This document shows, piece after piece, positions 57,186-64,000 of a stretch of 64,000 nucleotides of DNA. A program made the position numbers and the translations under genes. Under the pieces are notes generated by a model. That model saw only the letters and a program-made list of their open reading frames with translations. It was not told the DNA's origin and made no database searches. The number at the start of each line of letters is the position of its first letter. The first letter of the stretch is position 1. This DNA is from Cylindrodendrum hubeiense. Taxonomy: Eukaryota; Ascomycota; Sordariomycetes; Hypocreales; Nectriaceae. The stretch is from NCBI GenBank assembly GCA_014621425.1, contig JAANBB010000024.1, positions 62,001-126,000 of the forward strand. Reading direction: 5' to 3'.

Positions 57186-59542
57186 TATAATTGTGCATAT
57201 TATGCGACATATACAGCAGGATGAGATGGATGACTGAGCCGTCGCGGAGTTATTGTGGCTGGGTTGCGGAAATGATATAGGATACGAGTATCACAGCGGG
57301 GTATTCGCTCATGGAGAAAAGATGGTGATAGATTGTCAGATGCAGGGTTGGCCGGGCCGCGATGACTAAGGAATGAGGGGTCAGGCATCGCAACCTTGAC
57401 AGTAAGTCATGATCATCATCAGGATCATGGAAGGGACAACGACAAAGATAGCCCTGTACCAGTCAAATATAAAACACGATTTGGCCCACTAATTATCATC
57501 AATTTCCTTGCGTGTAATACATACGCAGCAACTCATACCGCGGCCCCTGCAGATACGAACGAGCTCACGAGCCTGACAAACATATGAACGGATACCTAAT
57601 TCATTAGGCAGGCATGCCACCAACACAGCCTTGGAGAGGGACACCGGCTGTTGTGCTTAGTTTCGGCTATTCAGTCCTTGAACATCAATCCAACTGGGTT
57701 ATTTGAATATATTATTTTCTACTACCAGGCGTGGCCTACACTGCTCACTACAAGATCACTGATCACACTGCCAACACAAACGAATCAGATTTACGTTACC
57801 AGACAAGACCGATCGCCACAGTTCGTGCGTCTATCCGTCAGACCCACGTTCAAGTGGCGTCCCGTTTTACACTAGACATGCACGTTGATGGGAATTGATA
57901 CTCATTTGTCGGTAATTGAGGATGCATTATTGCATGTTTGTGATGCTGTGTATGGAGGCTCAGCGGTAACGAAACGCCAAACGCCAACTCCGCTTGGCGA
58001 CCCCTCTAAGAGCCACCCGCTCAGCTAGCATCCATCACTGTGCAGCTCTTACCAGCAGATTGGGTAGTAGTGGATAGCACCATATCGCAGTTGCAACACA
58101 ACACGAATCCTGAAGCAAGCCCCAAAACGGCGAGAACAGGAAGGTAAGTGAGTGCAGGACTCACCAGTCAATCACAGAACACCACGGCGGGATGTCCCGC
58201 GGAGCCGGTTTTAATTCCCGGCCGTTCGCTTCCCTCGGTGACTTTATATTGCTTTTCAGTGACGCTTTTTGTCGATCGGAGATTGTGGCAAAGCGCGTGC
58301 TTTTTCCTAGTCCCGTTCCAGTATAGATGTTTTGTTGTGTCGCCTCTAATTTACACCGTGTGCCGCCGAGTTCATAGCGGGCTTGCAGTAGCTTGCCATT
58401 CTTGTCTTACATCGTCAGACAACGAAGTGATTTTGCAACAAGTTGGACCGAATCATTGAGCCAACTAAGTCATTTGCCCCAAATTTTGCTTCTACAAAAG
58501 GTGAAGTGGAATATGGTGACGTTCTTCTGCTCGGCATCGATCGGCCTATTGCAACTGCTTCATCTAGACATTGAGATTTGCATCAGTACCCCTACTGAAT
58601 TCTCCCTACTCTCAACGATTCGCGCCCCATATTATCTGTCACATTTTAGCTAAGCTTATTCCTTATTTCCAAGAAGCTGTCAGGCTGTCCTTGCTATTAT
58701 TTTTTGGAGGTTATCTAGCTTGTAATCGAATCAAGGCTTGTTTTTCTCCCGCCTCCGGATTGCTCTAACCCTCATGGATGACATCCCGGACATTGGGTGT
58801 GATTATTTACTGTGGCACCATTTGTCTCTAAAGAAAAAGTTAGCAGCATTGCAACCCAAATAATCTGGGATTCATGAGGCTATTGGTCCTAGGAAGGGTG
58901 GCTTGTGCTAGGCGGATTTCGGATGTCACTGCGGCATTCTTAGGGCATTGGCTAGGTCATTGTCTGCGCCTTGAAGTGACTCCAGTACGTCATCTCGACT
59001 GCATGTCTCAGTTGGGCAGTTGGCTGGATGCTGGGTTAGCGGGAAAGGCGATGAATACCACTGCAGAAGACGAAAATTTGGGCATTTAGGGAGAGAGAAA
59101 AACAGGTAAATGAGAGACGTGGCGAGTCCAGGTCTGCCGTTTGCTGCGACTTGAAAGCACTCGACTAGATCTTTTCCTCCACCCCATCGACGCGTTGCCA
59201 AAAACTACCGCACCAACTCCCACGACTATCCTTGACATTTGAGTCATCTTGATCTTCAGGCAACACTCGAGATAACACTGCCAATGGACACGCTATTTAT
59301 GATCGACAGCTAGCACCCCCTTCCCATCTGCGCCCATCACCAGGTGGCTGGCTATAACAACATTGTGCAGGGTCGCTCGCGCATCACTTCACATCAGATA
59401 CCCTTTTTCTAGAGTGTCGAGTTGGCATCTGGAAAAGTCAACCTCATTCCTAGCTTCCCGCATAGGGTGAACATTCCCTCCGATCGGACTTCCCAGAGCT
59501 AAGACGATAAAGACATCTCCGCATGAAGACTGATGAAACAAC
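57186..59542. other. long intergenic stretch, no gene recognised
   Basis: 2.4 kb between divergent genes (minus to the left, plus to the right). There are only short frames with no motif or splice support. Confidence 0.55.
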
Positions 59543-60865
59543 ATGGCGATTGAGGAAGATGGTGTATGGTTTACGGGCGTTGTCTGGGCGTTAACACTTC
59601 TGGTATCTGTCTTTGTTATCTTGCGTATCTACGCCCGTGTTAAGCTTGTGTCATGGCTTGGTCTAGATGATTTTGCTTACATGTTGGCCTTTGTAAGTTG
59701 TGCTTCTCGAGAGGGCTCGCAGGCTCCATGTACATCAATCGCTGCTAATAAGCCATATCATTTAGCTCTTTCTCGTAGTTTTCTGTATTATCATGACTAT
59801 TTCTGCGCACTATGGTTTCGGACAGACCAAGATTTCAAACCCAGACGACGCAGCAAACGCACACTTTTACGAAGGGATTGGAATCAACCTCATTACTATG
59901 GGGATGATTCTCGCCAAATGCTCACTTGGCCTTTTCCTTTTGCGCATCGTCCAGGAGACGTGGCAGAAAGTTGCCATATGGGGCATTAATCTTTTACTGA
60001 TAGCAACATCCATTGCTTGCTGTCTTTCTTACTGGCTGCAATGCCAGCCGGTTGCTTATGTTTGGGATCGACGAATAGAGGGAGGCGAGTGCAAGGCTCC
60101 CTTTGTTCCTCTGGCGTTTGCTGTCACTTGTAAGTATCCAATTTCTCATTGTGCTATATTTGATTCTACTTGATCCTGAACTGTGTCTCGTCAAGCTGTA
60201 TGCGTCTTCGCCGACTTCTTTTTCGTTGTGTTTCCGTGGGCAGTGCTCTGGAATATCAAAATGAACATCAGGGATAAGTTTATTATCCTGAGCAGCTTGA
60301 GTCTAGGCATCATGTAAGTTACTCGGTTCTAATCTGTTTCGGAATTGACAAGCATCTAACGAGAAGAAGTGCTGGTACATTCGGCATTAAAAGGACGACT
60401 GAGATCGGACAGCTTGCAAAGCCGAATTTCACGAGTAAGCGGCCCACTGTAACAGCCCATGTCATTCTAATTCACTTATTCGATTCAATAGAGGCTACAG
60501 TCCCAGCTGCAATATGGTCGGTTGCAGAAATTTCCGTCACCATGATCTGCATCGGCATCCCTGTATGCCTACCATTCTTCAGATTGATGCTTGGCAAATG
60601 GTTATCGAAAATCACCATCAACAACCCTCAACCCGAGAATGTCGGTGATTTGACGTACCATGGCAGTCGAGGCAGCAACATCCATTTCGTTGTTCGCCAA
60701 GCATCGACAATAGCCGGTATCGCGCGAAAGATGGGAATTTCGTTGTTTGATACGGTGGTTCCAATTGAAAGCGAAGAAACTGATAATGACATTTTCCCAC
60801 TTGATTCTGGCGTGATACAAGAGCGAATAATAGAAAGGCCCCTTCCAGCCAGGGTATTGGTATAG
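59543..60865 (+). CDS. rhodopsin-like / PTH11-type integral membrane protein, 356 aa
   Basis: Five exons: 59543-59692, 59766-60129, 60196-60313, 60370-60434 and 60492-60865. Introns are 56-73 nt and phases agree. Family marks of PF20684 are VILRIYARVKLVSWLGLDDF near residues 25-45, HYGFGQTKISN in the second loop, ILAKCSLGLFLLRI, CCLSYWLQCQPVAYVWD, then SVCVFADFFFVVFPWAVLW, and AAIWSVAEISVTMICIGIP. The C-terminal tail is hydrophilic. Length matches the family without CFEM. The second such gene in the window is not a close copy of the one at 41797-43187. Its function is unknown. Confidence 0.9.
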
Positions 60866-61233
60866 ATAGGATTGCTTCTCGACGAAGCACTCAGCATTGA
60901 GCAAGTTTTTTTTTAACCACTTGGGCATCGATGTTTTCTATATGTATTTATCTATCAATCTAATATTACTCTTTCTTAACCAATACTGATTACTATTAGA
61001 TTAGGAACCGTGTAGACCGAGCCGCTACCGAGCCGGCCCCTTCTCGGTCTATTCGGATAAAACCTTTCACCTCTTAACCCGTCATATTACATCAACCAAG
61101 ATGGGCTCCTCAGCCGACGCATACCTACAATGCGTCACATTATCAATACTTCTTTCCTTCCGACCCACAATTAGACCAAGTTGTCAAATGTAGCAATCAC
61201 AGCGGACACCCAACAGTGGTGTGGCATGGGAAG
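60866..61233. other. convergent intergenic gap with a repeat copy
   Basis: The 3' sides of two convergent genes, mostly occupied by copy B of the 119-bp dispersed repeat. Confidence 0.55.
61008..61126 (+). repeat. dispersed repeat, copy B (partner at 3662-3780)
   Basis: Ungapped partner of copy A. Relative to copy A it shows A or T at several places where A has G or C (for example AAAACCTTTC against GGAACCTCCC), and the reverse elsewhere, so both copies may have been mutated. Confidence 0.65.
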
Positions 61234-62608
61234 TTATTTGCTCTCCTTGGGGGAAGCATTGACCCATTTGGCCTTGCTAGGGACCAGCCCCGTCTCCGGC
61301 ACAAAGTCTAGAACGATCCCTTTCTTAACAATAGGGGAAGCGAGCATCTTGAACAGCAACAAATCGCCTCCGATATACGGCCCCACCAAATCGAGGACCT
61401 TGTACACGACATTATGCCATGATGTAATGCGTGCATATAAGCCTGAAAGCCGCGAGCTGTCTTTGGCTGTGCCAACCGCCTGCTTCTTGTACTCTGCAAA
61501 TGCCCCCTCGATAACCTTAGTATTCGGGTTCGAGTTTTCTGCCAGCACCCTGTGGAGATTATTGGTCAGGGCAGTCACACCCTGCCAGCCCTGGTTGAGT
61601 CCCAGTCCCGAGTTCGGGGCCATCTTGTGCACTGCGTCGCCCAGCAGCACGATGCGGTCCCAATGCCAAGTCTGGAGAAATCCCTCCTCGAGGTTCAACA
61701 GGCGAGACCACTTTTGAACAGCCCAAATATCTCCAAACTTCTTGTCTGGGGTGATTTGGCTCTCTAAGTTAGAGTTTGCAAACGCTTCGGCATCCTCGTC
61801 AGAGTATCGTGTCGCCTGAGTGATCGGGGCGGGAAGCCGTTTGTAGGCGAAAAACCAGCCTTCATTTTTCAGCATGAAAACTTGGATGTTCCCTTTATTG
61901 TAGCGGGTTTCCCACAAGCAGCCAGCTTCCATGTCGGGGATTCGGCTGGTATGGCCGACCAGCATTTGATACTCCGCTTTGATGGGCGATTCGCTGTCGG
62001 CGACTGTGATGGATGATTTGATCATCAGATCACGCATGATCTGTCGGACGCTGCTGCGTACGCCATCGCAGCCAACGACAATGGACCCTTCTTCGACGGT
62101 GCCATCGGAGCAATGGACCGTGACGCCTTGAGCATGTGTGTCAATAGTGACGACCTTTTTGCCAGTGAGAATTCGTGTGTCTTTTTCCGGGAGACGGGTA
62201 TACAGCAGCTCAAGGAGCTTCTGTCGATAAAAAAGCATCCAAGGATGGCCGTGACTGCCATAGATTAGATGGATTCCAGAGTCATTTTGGGCACCATGTC
62301 GCTCACGTTGTTCCGATTTCTTCGTATAGGTCTGAATGACTGATCTCAGAACCGTCTGGCCAGTGGTTGAACTTTTTCTTCATTGGCAGCTGCATCTTGC
62401 GCCCTTCTTCAAGCAGACCGAATTGATCGAGGATGCGGACACTGTGTGGCCACAGAGCGAGGCCCAAGCCGGTGTTTTCCACGACATCATTGCGGCTTTC
62501 AAGCAGGACGTAGTCAATGCCGGCGAGAGACAGGCTGTGAGCAAGACCCAGACCGACAGGACCGCCACCGACGATGATGGCGCGGAACTTGGTTTCGGAC
62601 GTGGACAT
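61234..62608 (-). CDS. FAD-dependent monooxygenase (group A), 440 aa
   Basis: Two exons, 62608-62307 and 62254-61234, join over a 52-nt intron (GTGAGC ... TCTAATC ... GCAG) that restores EEIGT-THGHPWMLFYRQKLLELL. The FAD motif is AIIVGGGPVGLGLAHSLSLAG at about residues 10-30 and the strand end VLLES. The family-specific DG motif is VVGCDGVRSSVRQIM, and the second FAD motif is VLLGDAVHKMAPNSGLGLNQG. A C-terminal segment with hydrophobic stretch follows. This is the architecture of p-hydroxybenzoate hydroxylase-like enzymes, close in type to the tailoring monooxygenases of fungal terpenoid/polyketide pathways, but no backbone enzyme is in this window. Regulated possibly by the 13-bp array upstream. 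Confidence 0.93.
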
Positions 62609-62709
62609 TGCGATTTAGAAGGGGTGGCTGGGATGTGGAATAGATTGGAAGAGAGAAAGAAATTAGCATCAATGAGGAATGTCGCAACCAGAGGATATAA
62701 GCACAGAAT

Positions 62710-62774
62710 GTCAGCTGTGGATGTCAGCACAGAAAGTCAGCCGCGGGTGTCAGCACAAAATGTCAGCCTCCGCG
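62710..62774. promoter_or_regulatory. five GTCAGC motifs in exact 13-bp steps
   Basis: GTCAGC begins at 62710, 62723, 62736, 62749 and 62762, that is every 13 bp. The seven bases between vary, apart from an alternation: units 2 and 4 continue with ACA, units 3 and 5 with CCG or CCT. The array ends about 100 bp upstream of the monooxygenase ATG (62608), where the motif on the coding strand is GCTGAC. Confidence 0.7.
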
Positions 62775-63370
62775 CCGCAAACTAAGGCACCGAGACGTTC
62801 TAGTCAGTTAGTGTAGGGGCCAATCAGACACATCAATGGCAAATAACAGCAGGTAAATCGCGAGTAGCAAGGGTACTTAGCGCTGGCTGTATGGGAAAGT
62901 AAGAGCAGGTTATGTGATAAGGGGTTTTGTGAGACAGGGGGCCGGAGCAGATGGCCGTAAGTCCGGGATGACTAAGACGGATGAGGGGTCAAGGCCGGCT
63001 GTGATAAGAGAGGAAATACCATTTGGAATACAGGTATGACAGATCAATCGGATCAAATAGGATAAGCATAGATCCAGTTACTTATAGCCTATTTATAGCC
63101 GTAGATGGAATCAATTGCAATCGTCAATTTGGCCCGTGATTACACCAATTTCCCGATATGCAACACACCGCTTTCGGCCACAGTAGACGGCGAATCTGGT
63201 CACGTGCCCGACAGGCGTGCGACCGGACTTGGCGTATCTCATATTGATGATGAGAAGACTACATTTACGTGTAAGTGCTTTATGCGTAGATGCTTTATAA
63301 TCCGGCTCAAGGTTTTCCTGGTCCGAAGCGGAGGGTTATGGTGTTTTGGTATCTTGATGTTTTGGTTCTT

Positions 63371-63450
63371 GGTGTCTTGGTGTCTTGGTGTCTCGTATGA
63401 CCGGTGACCGAAGGCCGAAGGCCGACGACATCTTGTGACGAAGGCCGAAA
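63371..63450. repeat. low-complexity tandem motifs
   Basis: CTTGGTGT repeated about three times, then CGAAGGC units (three to four copies). Probably a simple-sequence tract in the casein kinase upstream region. Confidence 0.6.
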
Positions 63451-63709
63451 CACCAAGGGCCGAGCTTAGGTACAAACACCAGTGCGCAAGCCGCCAGATT
63501 TCATTTCCATTCATCCCTTTTACAACTCATTCATCACCTCCATCTCACCATCATCTCCAAACTCCAAACCTTGTCAGGTCGGCTGCAGTAGTACCGTGGA
63601 ATTATTACGAGCTATTGCGCATCCCCCTCACGAGCCCAAATTACTTGAACCTTGGCCTCCTCACCCGACCTACCCGAAGGGCCAAAACCCCACGCTCAAC
63701 GTTGTCAAT

Positions 63710-64000
63710 ATGGCTGCCATGGTACGTAACCCATTCATCTCCCAGTGTCTAGAAATATTTTAGAACATTCCGACTCCATCCCGCCCCATCCGGCCTTCGT
63801 TCAGATCCCATCTAGATCTATCGGGCGATCATTCGCTACTCCCCACTCTTATCGCTCCGGCTTGCTAAATCTCCTTGTAGGACCTCCGCGTCGGAAATAA
63901 ATACAGAATTGGCCGCAAGATTGGCTCCGGGTCATTCGGCGATGTTTACCTGGGAACCAATATCATCTCTGGCGAAGAAATCGCCATCAAGCTCGAAAGT
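63710..64000 (+). CDS. casein kinase I, 5' end only
   Basis: Exon 1 is 63710-63721 (MAAM), the intron 63722-63880 (159 nt, GTACGT ... GCTAAAT ... TTGTAG), and exon 2 runs from 63881 off the right edge. The readable start, [20 protein letters not shown], then [20 protein letters not shown], is the nearly invariant N-terminus of fungal CK1 kinases, with the glycine-rich loop [11 protein letters not shown] and the VAIK-type lysine (AIK). The protein would be a conserved Ser/Thr kinase of the Hhp1/Yck type; the beginning without palmitoyl motif points to the Hhp1/HRR25 side, but that needs the missing C-terminus. It is the core-genome boundary of this window. Confidence 0.92.

Larger units (their letters stand above)
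62609..63709. other. divergent intergenic region between monooxygenase and casein kinase
   Basis: 1.1 kb. The left end holds the 13-bp motif array. The right part contains low-complexity stretches (63371-63450) and the CT-rich leader of the casein kinase gene (63500-63700). No gene is supported. Confidence 0.55.

Overview
The window is nuclear DNA of a filamentous ascomycete, most likely a sordariomycete. The evidence is many short introns (about 47-160 nt) with GT donors, CTAAC/CTGAC-type branch sites and AG acceptors, together with typically pezizomycotine families: HET-domain proteins, a Zn2Cys6 regulator, PTH11-like/rhodopsin-like membrane proteins, an AA9 LPMO, a WSC protein, an Alt a 1-like secreted protein and a DUF7730-type protein. 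Exon structures were read from the sequence and checked for phase. I recognise about 23 genes, two of which are probable pseudogenes. No rRNA, tRNA or CRISPR array could be supported.

Layout. 0-8 kb: an alpha/beta-hydrolase-fold protein cut by the left edge, a His/Cys-rich glycine-zipper protein, an MCT-type transporter with an in-frame stop, and the Zn2Cys6 regulator next to it. 8-19 kb: a gene-poor stretch with two HET-domain genes, a small secreted eight-cysteine protein, a decayed two-RRM gene and a 491-bp inverted repeat. 19-25 kb: a 1490-residue GHKL-ATPase/DUF3883 (NO VEIN/sacsin-like) protein convergent with a Rossmann-fold protein. 26-37 kb: mostly secreted or cell-surface proteins (WSC protein, Alt a 1-like protein, M14 peptidase, Cys-rich GPI-type protein) and a multi-pass membrane protein. 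39-49 kb: a secreted GMC oxidoreductase, a PTH11-like protein, a secreted protein with minisatellite tail and an AA9 LPMO. 50-57 kb: a mucin-like secreted protein divergent from a zincin metalloprotease, then a DUF7730-type protein. 59-64 kb: a second PTH11-like protein, an FAD monooxygenase with a 13-bp motif array in its promoter, and the conserved start of casein kinase I, the only clear core gene.

Reading. This looks like an accessory, environment-facing region ending at a core gene. Its contents are incompatibility/immunity-type proteins (HET, GHKL-DUF3883), secreted hydrolases and oxidoreductases, surface proteins, and signs of decay: a nonsense codon in the transporter, frameshift and stop in the RRM gene, a doubtful splice junction in the metalloprotease, and mutated repeats. 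No complete biosynthetic cluster is visible. The features most worth follow-up are the GHKL-DUF3883 gene between HET genes, the long hairpin upstream of it, the 13-bp array, and the two odd Cys-rich proteins.
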